Of a stretch of DNA of 64,000 bases, positions 34,247-43,803 are shown piece after piece. The notes beneath the pieces are model-generated. The model ran no database searches. It saw only the letters and a list, made by a program, of their open reading frames with translations, and was not told where the DNA came from. The translations under genes were made by a program, and so were the position numbers. The stretch is from positions 138,819 through 202,818 of the forward strand of contig NZ_FRDN01000012.1 in assembly GCF_900143285.1 (NCBI RefSeq). The letters run 5' to 3'. This DNA comes from Desulfitobacterium chlororespirans DSM 11544. Its GTDB lineage: Bacteria > Bacillota > Desulfitobacteriia > Desulfitobacteriales > Desulfitobacteriaceae. The first letter of the stretch is position 1; every line of letters begins with the position of its first letter.

Positions 34247-35038
34247 TCAAGAGGAACCTGTTTGCTCCAGTGGAGGGAGATTGCTTTCCGGCGGCCAGGT
34301 TTTGGCAGCGCTTTTCAGCAATTGGCTTACAGGGACCAGCTGATAATTTTTGGCTCTCAGCTGATCAATCACCACCGGCAGGGCTTTAATCGTGTCCGGA
34401 GCGGAGTCTGAGGCATGGAAGAGGATGATATCACCCGGCCCTGCGCCATGCCCGTTGGGAAGGCCATTCAGCACATTATGGATAACCGCTTCCGGTCCGG
34501 GGCGTTTCCAATCCAGGGAATCCACACTCCATTGAATGACTTGATAGCCGAGCCTTTGTGAGACACTGATCAGCTTATTATCATAAGCTCCGTTAGGTGG
34601 TCTCAGTAAGGAGATTTTTTGTCCGGTAATCTGTTGAAGAACTTCGTGGGCACTCATAATTTCACGCTCAATCTCTCCCGGGCTTAAAGTGTTTAAATCA
34701 ATATGCCGGTTGCCATGGGAAGCAATTTCATGACCGTCCGCCACCATGCGTTTTACCAGGTCTTCATGTTTGGCAGCCCAGGGGCTGGATAAAAAGAAGG
34801 TAGCCTTGACTCCTTTTTCCTGCAAAATATCCAGAATTGGTTCCGGGGTTTTTTCTCCCCAGCTGATATCGAAAGTCAGGCCAATTTCACTGGTGGTAAC
34901 TTCCGCTGAGTAAATGGGCTTTAGCTTGCTGGAAAAGACAGCTATAACGTTTTCACGATAAGCAAGGACCACGAATAAGAGGATAGCCCAGAGCATAGCA
35001 TTGCGCAAAGCCGGTCGTTTAAAGACAATAAATTTCAT
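34247..35038 (-). CDS. pdaB: polysaccharide deacetylase, PdaB-like
   Basis: 263 residues. N-terminal membrane anchor (~13-30), then a NodB-fold domain. LTFDISWGE replaces the usual TFDDG, as in PdaB (YbaN) of Bacillus. Other motifs: ATFFLSSPWAAKH, HEIASHGNRHIDL (metal-binding His pair), LLRPPNGAYD, ILFHASD. PdaB is required for late spore cortex or coat formation. It is convergent with the TPR gene. No terminator is evident in the 24-base gap. Confidence 0.88.
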   Translation of the reverse strand: MKFIVFKRPALRNAMLWAILLFVVLAYRENVIAVFSSKLKPIYSAEVTTSEIGLTFDISWGEKTPEPILDILQEKGVKATFFLSSPWAAKHEDLVKRMVADGHEIASHGNRHIDLNTLSPGEIEREIMSAHEVLQQITGQKISLLRPPNGAYDNKLISVSQRLGYQVIQWSVDSLDWKRPGPEAVIHNVLNGLPNGHGAGPGDIILFHASDSAPDTIKALPVVIDQLRAKNYQLVPVSQLLKSAAKTWPPESNLPPLEQTGSS

Positions 35039-35119
35039 GAATTATCCCTCCCTCTTCAAAAGATATTCAAAGTCCGAACGGAACATGTAAAGAGAGGCTG
35101 TACTAATTCATTGAGAATA

Positions 35120-35146
35120 AAGAAAAAGCACCATGCGGTGCTTTTT
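35120..35146 (-). terminator. terminator of the small membrane gene
   Basis: AAAAAGCACC pairs with GGTGCTTTTT around ATGC. A/T runs flank both sides; it lies downstream of the minus-strand gene ending at 35171. Confidence 0.7.
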
Positions 35147-35170
35147 AATAGTTTAATGTATGAACATTTC

Positions 35171-35422
35171 TTAACGGCTGAATCGTGTCCCCAGGATAAA
35201 CCTCAGCAGGTCATAGCCAAACAGGAGCTTAAGAAAAAGATGAAGGACAAGGATACTGGTGACAAAATAAACGGCAATACGAATGACCACAAAAGCGATC
35301 GAGAAAAACCAACCAAAAACATGACTCAGGAGTATCGCCGAAAAATAAAGGGCAAGAATTAAAAGGATAATTTTCAGGACAATAACCCAATTAGAAGACG
35401 GAGCAGGACGATAAGCGTTCAT
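35171..35422 (-). CDS. small membrane protein, hypothetical
   Basis: 83 residues with two hydrophobic segments (WVIVLKIILLILALYFSAILL and FFSIAFVVIRIAVYFVTSILVL) and a basic tail (FILGTRFSR). Not recognised. ATG 35422 follows GGGAGGTG. The plus-strand frame over the same bases is a shadow. Confidence 0.6.
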   Translation of the reverse strand: MNAYRPAPSSNWVIVLKIILLILALYFSAILLSHVFGWFFSIAFVVIRIAVYFVTSILVLHLFLKLLFGYDLLRFILGTRFSR

Positions 35423-35560
35423 AACAACACCTCCCACATAATTTAGATTAACATATTTCGACCTTACTGTCTAGATTGTTAAACAATTCGCCTGTAGGCT
35501 TGTTTTCGCGCCAAAAAGCACCTCTCTGCATATGATGACTATGATACGGAGGGGATGCTG

Positions 35561-36826
35561 ATGAACGATCACAGCTTGGAATTTTGGCGAACCCTAATGG
35601 AAAAAGGCACGGCTTGTTTGGGCCAAACAGATTATGTGAAAGCGGAAAATTATTTCAAGAGAGCAGTGCGGATCGCACACCATCTCGATGTACCCTTAGT
35701 AAAGGCTTTTTCCTTACGTTTACTGGCGACGGTTCAAGTGAAGCAAGGAAAGACAGAAATAGCAGAGAAAGGATTCCGGGAAGCTCTGCAAATCTGTGAA
35801 AAGGTCAATAACTATAAAGGAATGTCCGAAGCTTTAGCCGGTTTAGCCAGTGTGGCCGTGGAAAAAAATAATTTCGAAAACGCCATACACTTCTATTGCC
35901 GGGCTATTGAAGTATATCCCCTTGAGTCGCCGCCCCTTCGTTTGGCCATGCTGTACAGCGATTTGGGTCAGGCTTATTCGGCCTTGGAACGCTGGCAGGA
36001 AGCTCAGGATACTTACAGGAAAGCCATGAACTTGTGTCACAAGTTTAATTATCCCAAAGGTGAAGGGGAGCTAAGTGTCCTCATTGGTGAAGTTCATTAT
36101 CAACTGGAGGATAAAGACCAGGCCATACTATGTATACAGCATTCCTGTAAAGTCTTTGCCGGGAGCAAAGAAGAGGTATCGCTGATCAACAGCCTGCAAT
36201 ACTACGCTTTTATGATGTTTGAACTGCAGAGACTTGAAGAAGCATTAGTAGCTCTGCAAAGGGCGGTTGTGCTGCAGATGAGAAATAATTTATGGGAAGA
36301 CGTTAGTGAGTCGGTCTATTTTATGGCAAAAGTTCTGCAAGGCTTAGGATACCTGGATGAGACTCAATACTACCTTGAGCTATCCATAAAACTCTGTCCC
36401 GATCATGAGCTCAGCTTGGCTCTGCGCTTACAAAGCTTAGGGAGACTTATGGTCAGAAAGGAAGAGTACGGCCAGGCTAAAAAATACTTTTTGGAATCTG
36501 CCGCTATTTTTGAGCTTCTGGGGGATGATCTCCGCTTAGGTGAGTGTTATGAATATTTGGCCTTTCTTCTTGACGCCTTGGGAGAAGAGGAAGAAAGTGA
36601 ATACTATCGGAAAGAATCCAAACGGATGATTGCCGGTTATCATGCCCATTCCTTGAATGCAGTGCAGCGATTAGCCGAATATTATGAGCGCCGCAAGCAA
36701 TATCTGGATGCCTTGCAATGCTATTGGCAATCCATAGAGATTGCCCGGGACATCGGGTATGAGACCATGGATTTGGAACGGGCGGTACAAAGAGTTTCCC
36801 GCAAGGTTCGTCAGAAGAAACATTGA
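35561..36826 (+). CDS. TPR-repeat cytoplasmic protein
   Basis: 421 residues of consecutive tetratricopeptide repeats over nearly the whole length (for example DYVKAENYFKRAVRIAHHL, MLYSDLGQAYSALERWQEA, DALQCYWQSIEIARDIGY). No DNA-binding or enzymatic domain is visible, unlike Rap or PlcR regulators, which keep a similar repeat body. ATG 35561 has CGGAGGGG upstream; ATG 35555 is in frame. Function is probably as a protein-interaction scaffold. Confidence 0.75.
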   Translation: MNDHSLEFWRTLMEKGTACLGQTDYVKAENYFKRAVRIAHHLDVPLVKAFSLRLLATVQVKQGKTEIAEKGFREALQICEKVNNYKGMSEALAGLASVAVEKNNFENAIHFYCRAIEVYPLESPPLRLAMLYSDLGQAYSALERWQEAQDTYRKAMNLCHKFNYPKGEGELSVLIGEVHYQLEDKDQAILCIQHSCKVFAGSKEEVSLINSLQYYAFMMFELQRLEEALVALQRAVVLQMRNNLWEDVSESVYFMAKVLQGLGYLDETQYYLELSIKLCPDHELSLALRLQSLGRLMVRKEEYGQAKKYFLESAAIFELLGDDLRLGECYEYLAFLLDALGEEEESEYYRKESKRMIAGYHAHSLNAVQRLAEYYERRKQYLDALQCYWQSIEIARDIGYETMDLERAVQRVSRKVRQKKH

Positions 36827-36911
36827 TAAATTGTGCCGGAATACTAGGAAAGATTCCATTTTTCGGTTAGAATATGGATATAGCCAAGAGAAGGATATGT
36901 GAGGGATTGCT

Positions 36912-37439
36912 GTGAAGTTAGATGACATGCTCCTGTTGGAAAGCTTGGAAGATATCCATCATGTGATAGAACAGTCGCTGAAGAAGATTTCTAAAGTCCG
37001 TTCCGTTCATGTCCATCATTTCGAAGAATGGGCAGAGGAAGTTAGAAATCATCGGAGAATATTCGAAGAAATTTCTATTCCGGCCCGGTTGATCATTGAA
37101 CATCTCATCCATTGCCGCCATAAATCAGGGCAAGTATCATTGGAAACGGGCCAAATGTCCCTGGCTTTTTCGAGCATTGGCAGTATTAAAGTTGAGCAAT
37201 TCGGAATTATTAAAATAAAGTGCGGAGAACTGGAGACCTCGTGGCGGGACAGCAACACCAGCTATTATTTTTATCCAGACAAAGTGGAACTGCGGGCTGC
37301 GGATGAGAAATCGGCGATTAAGATTCTTTTTACTTATGCTTTCACTCAGCAGATTGTCGAGAAGTTTCCGGAACTTATTCACTGCCCCAATGTGGCATAT
37401 ATTCACCCCCAGCTAGAACAATGGTCGAGGCAGGTGTAA
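36912..37439 (+). CDS. conserved hypothetical protein
   Basis: 175 residues, not recognised. Helical N-terminal half with several histidines (VRSVHVHHFEEWAEEV), a beta-rich C-terminal half with FFYPDKVELRAADEKS. GTG start at 36912. Its stop is five bases before the cobO start, so they are one operon. Confidence 0.6.
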   Translation: MKLDDMLLLESLEDIHHVIEQSLKKISKVRSVHVHHFEEWAEEVRNHRRIFEEISIPARLIIEHLIHCRHKSGQVSLETGQMSLAFSSIGSIKVEQFGIIKIKCGELETSWRDSNTSYYFYPDKVELRAADEKSAIKILFTYAFTQQIVEKFPELIHCPNVAYIHPQLEQWSRQV

Positions 37440-37443
37440 ACTT

Positions 37444-37977
37444 ATGGCTAATCTGGAAAAAGGTTTAATTCAGATTTATACCGGTAATAATAAAGGTAAG
37501 ACAACAGCAGCTTTAGGGTTGACCCTGAGGGCTGTCGGACATGGCTATCATGTTTTTATACTTCAGTTTATGAAGGGCCGCCAGGATTATGGGGAATTGC
37601 AAGGCCTGAAACGTCTGGAGCCGGAATGCCGGCTTGAGCAATACGGCTCACCGGGATGGGTCTTTAAAGGACAAGCTGAGGAAAATGATTGCCGCGAGGC
37701 CCGGGCAGGTTTGGAGCGAGCCCGGGAGATCATGATGTCTGGAGAATGGGATATTGTCATCCTTGATGAAATCGTCAATGCCATCTGGTTTGAACTGATT
37801 CCCGAAGAGGAGGTCATAGAACTACTGGCTCAGAAACCTGAGCATGTAGAGATTATCATGACAGGCCGCAATGCTTCACCTCAACTGATAGAGAAAGCTC
37901 ATCTTGTCACAGAGATGGTGGACATTAAACATCCTTATGAGCTGGGGATCCAGGCTCGCAAAGGGATAGAGTATTAA
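37444..37977 (+). CDS. cobO: cob(I)alamin adenosyltransferase, CobO/BtuR type
   Basis: 177-residue cytoplasmic enzyme adding the 5'-deoxyadenosyl group to corrinoids. P-loop YTGNNKGKTTAALGL (residues 13-27), FMKGRQDYGE, WDIVILDEI (Walker B) and VTEMVDIKHPYELGIQARKGIEY C-terminus are all as in the BtuR family. No other cobalamin genes are adjacent. In a corrinoid-dependent dehalorespiring genus this is a salvage or finishing step (inference). Confidence 0.93.
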   Translation: MANLEKGLIQIYTGNNKGKTTAALGLTLRAVGHGYHVFILQFMKGRQDYGELQGLKRLEPECRLEQYGSPGWVFKGQAEENDCREARAGLERAREIMMSGEWDIVILDEIVNAIWFELIPEEEVIELLAQKPEHVEIIMTGRNASPQLIEKAHLVTEMVDIKHPYELGIQARKGIEY

Positions 37978-38119
37978 AGGACAGTTTTTATTTTATCTTA
38001 TTTGATTAATTATCGGAAATTTGAGAAAATTACCTATAATTATGACTAGATTTAAAATAAAAACTATGGTAGAATAAGAGCAAGAAATTACTTTCACATA
38101 AAACGGAGGTGTAAGTCAT

Positions 38120-38332
38120 ATGTATGCAGCAAAATATGAATCCATTAAGACGGGCATCCCGGATCGCTTACCAAAGTTTAAACGTGGCGACCGCGTGTTA
38201 ACCTATAATTCAAAAATGGGAACCGTGGTACGCTTGGAAAAAGATGAACTCGGTGAGTATTTCGTGGTTCAATTAGACGTCTTTTCTGGAGAATATGCTT
38301 ATGACGCCAAAGATTTGACAAGATTGCAGTAA
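38120..38332 (+). CDS. small conserved hypothetical protein
   Basis: 70-residue basic protein with a compact beta fold suggested by KFKRGDRVLTYNSKMGTVVRLE, EYFVVQLDVFSGEYAYDA. The GDRV..G.V pattern resembles small SH3-like (KOW-like) barrels. Function unknown. Site CGGAGGTG upstream and a terminator at 38361. Confidence 0.65.
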   Translation: MYAAKYESIKTGIPDRLPKFKRGDRVLTYNSKMGTVVRLEKDELGEYFVVQLDVFSGEYAYDAKDLTRLQ

Positions 38333-38360
38333 TAATATAAAGCTCTTGATTTTTGTGATT

Positions 38361-38396
38361 AACGCCTGTGAAGCTGAAAAGCCGCAGGCGTTTTTA
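38361..38396 (+). terminator. terminator after 38120 gene
   Basis: AACGCCTG (38361-38368) pairs with CAGGCGTT (38385-38392), then T. Confidence 0.85.
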
Positions 38397-38524
38397 TTAT
38401 GCTTGAGACCCTTTGCCAAGGTTTCGCCAAGGGAGGAGAAAACTAATGTCTCTTCTTTTTAATTAAGGCATATATTTAGATTAAGCCTTGTAAGGTATGA
38501 TGTATAGCGAAAAGGAGGACTACG

Positions 38525-40426
38525 ATGGAAGTAATACAATGGCTTAAAAATTACCGGGATAGAGAAGCTGCCTTGGCATGGAACGGAACCTTTACGGAAT
38601 ATCTGTTAAAGATTGTTGAAAACCCCAAGCTTGCCATGCACGCCCATGCACGGATCTATGAGATGATTCGTAAAGCAGGAATTAAAGAAGAAAATGATCA
38701 TAAGAATTATGCATTCTTTAATAAAGAACTCTTTGGCATGGAGAAAACCTTGGAGCGCCTGGTAGAAGAGTATTTTCATTCGGCAGCGAAACGACTGGAT
38801 GTCAGGAAGCGGATTCTTCTGCTCATGGGACCCGTCAGCGGGGGTAAGTCCACCATTGTAACCTTGCTGAAAAAAGGCCTGGAGGACTATACCAGGACGG
38901 AGGAGGGCGCCGTTTACGCTATTGATGGCTGCCCCATGCATGAGGATCCCCTCCATTTGCTTCCGCAGGTCCTGCGGGAAGAATTCGAACAGCAATACGG
39001 GATTCGTATCGAAGGCAATCTTTGCCCGGTCTGCCGGCTGAGAGTGGAAGAAGAGTTCCAAGGCCGTGTGGAGGATGTACCTATTAAGAGAATCGTCTTT
39101 TCTGAAGAACAGCGGGTAGGCATCGGGACCTTCACCCCCTCTGACCCTAAATCCCAGGACATCGCAGATTTGACGGGAAGCATCGATTTCTCCACCATTA
39201 CGGAATACGGTTCAGAATCGGATCCCAGAGCCTATCGTTTCGACGGTGAATTGAATAAGGCCAATAGAGGTCTTATGGAGTTCCAGGAGATGCTGAAAAG
39301 TGATGAAAAATTTCTCTGGAACCTGCTCAGCCTGTCTCAGGAAGGGAATTTTAAAGCAGGGCGGTTTGCCTTGATTTCCGCCGATGAGTTGATTATCGCC
39401 CATACCAATGAAAACGAATATAAATCCTTTGTGGCCAATAAAAAGAACGAGGCGCTCCAATCCCGGATCATCGTGATTCCAGTTCCTTATAACCTGAAAA
39501 TCAGTTCTGAGGTTAAAATCTATGAAAAGCTGATCCAGCAAAGTGATCTTAAGGGGATTCACTTGGCTCCTCACAGCCTCTGGACGGCTTCAGCTTTCAG
39601 TATCATCTCCCGGCTGAAACCCTCCAAAAAGCAAGGTATGGATCTGGTCAAGAAAATGCGTCTCTACGATGGGGAAGATGTGGAAGGGTTTAATCAGAAG
39701 GATATTAAAGATATTATGACTGAGGGTGAAGAGCAGGGTGAAGGGATGAGCGGCGTTGATCCCCGCTACGTTATTAACCGTATCTCAACAGCTCTCATCC
39801 GCGATCACAAATCCTGCATCAATGCCTTGGATATTTTACGAGCACTTAAGGATGGCCTTTCCCAACATACCTCTATCACCAAAGAGGAGCGAGAAAATCT
39901 GGTCAATCTCATTGCGGTCGCCCGCAAGGAATATGATGAAGTAGCGAAAAAAGAGGTCCAAAAAGCCTTTGTTTACGCTTATGAAGAATCGGCTAAATCT
40001 TTACTCAATAACTATCTGGATAATGTCGAAGCCTATTGTAACTCCAGCAAGCTTTACGACCCGATTACGGGAGAGGAGTTAGAGCCGGACGAGCAACTCA
40101 TGCGCAGCATCGAAGAGCAGATTGGGGTATCGGAGAACGCCAAAAAAGCCTTTCGGGAAGAAATACTGATCCGCATTTCCATTTATGCCCGCAAAAACAA
40201 GGCTTTTCAATACACTTCTCATGAGCGGTTAAGAGAGGCTATCGAGAAGAAATTATTTGCCGATCTTAAAGATGTGATTAAGGTGACGACTTCAGTATCC
40301 CATCCGGACCAGGAGCAATTGCGCCGCATTAATGAAGTGACGGATCGCCTGATTCAGCTTCATGGGTACTGCCCCATTTGTGCCAATGAAATCGTCAAAT
40401 ATGTCGGCTCCCTTCTCAATCGTTAA
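38525..40426 (+). CDS. prkA: PrkA serine protein kinase/AAA protein
   Basis: 633 residues. N-terminal PrkA AAA domain with Walker A GPVSGGKST near residue 100 and internal zinc-like CPVCRLRVEE; C-terminal kinase-related domain ending in CPICANEIVKYVGSLL. In Bacillus, PrkA acts in sporulation and in regulation through sigma-K and Hpr; recent work reports AAA protease-like activity. It is first of the conserved trio prkA-yhbH-spoVR, which is kept in order here. Strong site AAAGGAGG. Confidence 0.95.
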   Translation: MEVIQWLKNYRDREAALAWNGTFTEYLLKIVENPKLAMHAHARIYEMIRKAGIKEENDHKNYAFFNKELFGMEKTLERLVEEYFHSAAKRLDVRKRILLLMGPVSGGKSTIVTLLKKGLEDYTRTEEGAVYAIDGCPMHEDPLHLLPQVLREEFEQQYGIRIEGNLCPVCRLRVEEEFQGRVEDVPIKRIVFSEEQRVGIGTFTPSDPKSQDIADLTGSIDFSTITEYGSESDPRAYRFDGELNKANRGLMEFQEMLKSDEKFLWNLLSLSQEGNFKAGRFALISADELIIAHTNENEYKSFVANKKNEALQSRIIVIPVPYNLKISSEVKIYEKLIQQSDLKGIHLAPHSLWTASAFSIISRLKPSKKQGMDLVKKMRLYDGEDVEGFNQKDIKDIMTEGEEQGEGMSGVDPRYVINRISTALIRDHKSCINALDILRALKDGLSQHTSITKEERENLVNLIAVARKEYDEVAKKEVQKAFVYAYEESAKSLLNNYLDNVEAYCNSSKLYDPITGEELEPDEQLMRSIEEQIGVSENAKKAFREEILIRISIYARKNKAFQYTSHERLREAIEKKLFADLKDVIKVTTSVSHPDQEQLRRINEVTDRLIQLHGYCPICANEIVKYVGSLLNR

Positions 40427-40439
40427 GGAGGGATGAGCC

Positions 40440-41570
40440 ATGAGTGATGATATTATTGTCAGCCGGGAGGACTGGGGCTTACATCGCAAAGGTTATCTGG
40501 ATCAAAACCGGCACAAAGAGAAAGTTCAGGAAGCGATCAAAAAGCAGCTTGGGGATTTAATCGTTGATGAAAGTATCATCCTCAGTGATGGCAAAAAGGC
40601 TACTAAAATCCCGATGCGTTCCTTAGAAGAATTCCGATTTCGCTTTGATTACAACAAGAAAAAACACACAGGCCAGGGAAACAAAAGAATGCAAAATGGT
40701 GATATCCTGGCCCGGGAAAGCCAGCGTAAACAAGGGGCCGGTAAAGGTCCGGGTGCCGGAGATGAGCCGGGCATCGATATTTATGAGGCTGAAGTCACCT
40801 ATGAGGATCTGGCGACACTTCTTTTTGAGGAATTGCAGCTTCCCAATTTGGATGATAAAAAGCGCCCCTTGATTGCTCATGATAAACCGGAATTTAAAGA
40901 TATTCGCAAGAAAGGCCTGATGGCAAATATTGATAAAAAACGCACTCTTATCGAAAGCATCAAAAGGCAGGCCCTGGCCGGCAAGGATCAAGACCTTAAA
41001 ATTCTTCCTGAGGATTTGCGCTTTAAGACCTGGGAAACCCATCCTAACTATGAAACCAATGCTGTTATCCTGGCTATGATGGATACCTCAGGGTCCATGG
41101 GCCAGTTTGAAAAATATATATCGCGAACTTTCTTTTTCTGGATGGTGCGTTTCTTAAGGGAAAAGTACGAAAATGTGGAAATGCGCTTTTTGGCCCATCA
41201 CACTGAAGCGAAAGAAGTCACGGAAGAGGAGTTTTTTACCCGGGGAGAAAGCGGTGGAACTCGTTGTTCCTCTGTCTATCAACTGGCTTTAGAAATCATC
41301 CGGCGGGATTATCCTCCTGCCCACTATAATATTTATCCGGTTCATTTTACTGATGGCGATAATATTGGCTCAGACAACACCCGGTCCTTGAATCTGATGC
41401 AAAAGCTTGTGGACGTGAGTCAGGTAGTTGGCTATGGCGAGATTCTCAGAACCCACTACTCCAGCACGCTCATGTCCTCTCTAAAGCGTATTACGGATCC
41501 CAAGCTCCGCTTTGTCACGATTCGCGATCGCCAAGAGGTTTATGAAGCGCTGAAAACGGTATTTTCATAG
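40440..41570 (+). CDS. yhbH: YhbH sporulation-associated von Willebrand-like protein
   Basis: 376 residues of the DUF444/YhbH family. Basic, low-complexity N-terminus (ITSx-like linker with GAGKGPGAGDEPG), then a VWA-like domain with the MIDAS-type motif MMDTSGSMGQF (DTSGS) and later HFTDGDNIGSDNTR. Starts 14 bases after prkA with GGAGG. Required for efficient sporulation in Bacillus; mechanism unknown. Confidence 0.93.
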   Translation: MSDDIIVSREDWGLHRKGYLDQNRHKEKVQEAIKKQLGDLIVDESIILSDGKKATKIPMRSLEEFRFRFDYNKKKHTGQGNKRMQNGDILARESQRKQGAGKGPGAGDEPGIDIYEAEVTYEDLATLLFEELQLPNLDDKKRPLIAHDKPEFKDIRKKGLMANIDKKRTLIESIKRQALAGKDQDLKILPEDLRFKTWETHPNYETNAVILAMMDTSGSMGQFEKYISRTFFFWMVRFLREKYENVEMRFLAHHTEAKEVTEEEFFTRGESGGTRCSSVYQLALEIIRRDYPPAHYNIYPVHFTDGDNIGSDNTRSLNLMQKLVDVSQVVGYGEILRTHYSSTLMSSLKRITDPKLRFVTIRDRQEVYEALKTVFS

Positions 41571-41616
41571 CCGTGCTGGCGCCGGCAGAGGATGAAAAAG
41601 ATCAGGAGAGGTGTCT

Positions 41617-42999
41617 ATGGACTATGAGGTGACAGAACTCAGCTATTATGCTCAAGAAATTGCCAATGTGGCCAGAGGCCTGGGGCTTGACTTTTACCCA
41701 GTGCATTTTGAGGTCTGCCCGGCTGAAGCGATTTATTCTTTTGGGGCTTATGGGATGCCGGTGCGTTTCACACATTGGAGCTTTGGCAAGGCTTTCTATC
41801 GTATGAAAATGCAGTATGATTTGAATCTCACCCGGATCTACGAACTCGTCATCAACTCGAACCCATCTTATGCGTTTCTGTTGGAAGGGAATCGCTTGAT
41901 CCAGAATAAGCTGGTCATAGGCCATGTCTATGCTCATGTGGATTTTTTTAAGCATAACCGCTATTTCCGACGAACCCCTCAGGACATGGTGCTGCGCATG
42001 GAAGCTCATGCCCGGCGCATGCGGGACTACGAACTGGAGCATGGCCGGGATAAGGTGGAACAAACGTTAGATGCGGTATTAGCCATTCAAGAGCATGTGG
42101 ATTACAGAGCCCATTTAGGGCCCCAAAAAGGCTCCGCCGAAAATTCCAACAAAAAAGGCGGAGCGGAAAAGAAAACTTCCGTCCACCTAACTGAATATGC
42201 AGACCTTTGGGATAGAGAAACTGATGATGAAGTTGAGGAAAAATTACCGGAGGAAGACCTGCTGCTTTATTTGATGACTCATTCTTCAAGTCTGGAAGAT
42301 TGGCAGCGGGATATTCTGAGTATGATCCGTGAGGAATCCCTATACTTTTATCCGCAGATTGAAACAAAAATCATTAATGAAGGGTGGGCCACCTTTTGGC
42401 ATTCCCGAATTATGAGAGAACTGGACCTCACTGACGCCGAGGCGGTAGACTTTGCCGTAATGCACAGTCAAGTTGTACAGCCTTCAAAGCTGCAGCTCAA
42501 TCCCTATTACTTAGGCGTTAAGATATGGGAACATCTTGCTGAGCATCATGACTGGGAAACCTTGTTTGAGATACGAGAGATGGAGAATGACATTTCCTTT
42601 GTGCGCAATTATCTCAATCAAGAATTGGTTGAGGAACTCAACCTCTTTAATTATCGTAAGGTAGGTGCCCACTGGCAAGTCATGGATACCGCATGGGAGA
42701 AGGTGCGCGATAACCTGGTTAAGCAGCTGGTCCATGGCGGCCATCCCCGTATTTTAGTCATGGATGGGGATTACGAGGGAAAAGGCGGGCTCTATCTTGT
42801 TCATGGGCATGAGGGACTCGACTTGGACATTGTTTATCTGGAAAGAACTTTGCAGCTGCTGCAGACATTGTGGGGTAAAGGTGTTTATCTGGAAACTGTG
42901 GTGGATGGCAAAAAGATTCTTTTCGAATGCACGAACAGCGGTATTTCCCGGAAGAGCATGGCAAAAGTTCAGGATAGGCAGAAGGAGGAAAGGGTGTGA
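41617..42999 (+). CDS. spoVR: SpoVR-family spore cortex protein
   Basis: 460 residues. Recognisable SpoVR blocks: LGLDFYPVHFEVCPAEAIY, GMPVRFTHWSFGKAFYRMK, ELVINSNPSYAFLLEGN, HVYAHVDFFKHN, DILSMIREESLYFYPQIETKIINEGWATFWHSRIM. SpoVR is involved in cortex formation in Bacillus. It is the last of the prkA-yhbH-spoVR operon. ATG 41617 is eight bases from AGGAG (41604-41608); GTG 41611 is too close to it. No clear terminator follows; a hairpin-rich block begins right after the stop. Confidence 0.95.
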   Translation: MDYEVTELSYYAQEIANVARGLGLDFYPVHFEVCPAEAIYSFGAYGMPVRFTHWSFGKAFYRMKMQYDLNLTRIYELVINSNPSYAFLLEGNRLIQNKLVIGHVYAHVDFFKHNRYFRRTPQDMVLRMEAHARRMRDYELEHGRDKVEQTLDAVLAIQEHVDYRAHLGPQKGSAENSNKKGGAEKKTSVHLTEYADLWDRETDDEVEEKLPEEDLLLYLMTHSSSLEDWQRDILSMIREESLYFYPQIETKIINEGWATFWHSRIMRELDLTDAEAVDFAVMHSQVVQPSKLQLNPYYLGVKIWEHLAEHHDWETLFEIREMENDISFVRNYLNQELVEELNLFNYRKVGAHWQVMDTAWEKVRDNLVKQLVHGGHPRILVMDGDYEGKGGLYLVHGHEGLDLDIVYLERTLQLLQTLWGKGVYLETVVDGKKILFECTNSGISRKSMAKVQDRQKEERV

Positions 43000-43009
43000 G
43001 GCCGCTTGC

Positions 43010-43755
43010 ATCTGGGGCATCTGTAGCAGAGGGGTAAAAGGTCTTGGTTCGGGTCGCGTAGCTTTACGCACAACGCGTACTCCATAGCTCCGGAGCTGGT
43101 CAACTTGCTCTCTTAACAGCTCCCGCCAAACCTCAGGGTAATACCTGATGTGAACCGTGGCTCCGCTACGTTAAGAAAGCCTAGTTGACCTGACCGCCCC
43201 TCCGCTAAATCCGTCCGCGTTCGTACGTAAAGCTACTGCTTGCGGGCCTCCCTTTAGCACAGCTCTTGGGAATCTTATGAGCATTTCCGGGGGTCCCCCC
43301 AGAGCCATTCCCCAAGCCGCCGACCCTGCCGCCCCCAGCGGCGTCGGCAAGACGGAAAAAATAGCTTGGGTCGCGACTCATCCCGCAAAGCCTGCATGCA
43401 AACACCTGCAAAGCAGCCCAAGGATTTTGCTTTACGGAAGAGAGCGAATTTAAGCGAGCGGAAACAAAACTTCGCGAAAAGCCCGCAGCGGAGAAAGGTT
43501 GGAAACAGGACGTTTCCAACCGGCTATGAGAACAAGTGCGAAAGCAGTGCTTTCGAGGAGCCGATTTAGCCACGAAACCCGGGCGAGGGTTTCGCCCAAG
43601 CCGCCACGCCACAGAGACCGACTTAGCGGCGCAGGTGGACCTTTCGGAGCGGAGGGATTTGAGCGGTAGTTTTGTCCGCACAGCTTATGGAGCGACCGCT
43701 GTAAAGCAAAATCCTGGAGAAACTCCCCAGGACTTTTGCACAAAACCGCTTTAGA
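43010..43755. repeat. gene-free block of nested inverted repeats and hairpins
   Basis: About 750 bases, GC-richer than its surroundings, without convincing coding. Perfect hairpins: 43497-43521 (10-bp arms), 43573-43594 (8-bp arms), a CGAAAGCA/TGCTTTCG hairpin within 43531-43555, and TCCTGG/CCAGGA near 43711-43731. Longer-range inverted pairs: 43421-43435 with 43701-43715 (15 bp), 43058-43067 with 43227-43236, and 43097-43104 with 43183-43190; palindrome AGCTCCGGAGCT at 43085-43096. A degenerate GATTTAGCG-type motif recurs at about 43203 (inverted), 43446, 43562, 43620 and 43655. Confidence 0.7.
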
Positions 43756-43803
43756 GGCATGACCCTAAAGAAAGCTCTACCTACGGAGAAAGGAGGAACC
43801 CCC

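Noticed and set aside
35111-35362. Plus-strand frame rich in Lys/Asp
   Set aside because: Lies opposite a membrane protein with a strong start site; Lys-rich output is a shadow of that gene.
43205-43681. 158-residue minus-strand frame in the hairpin block
   Set aside because: Translation of inverted repeats; composition is not protein-like and no start signal is present.
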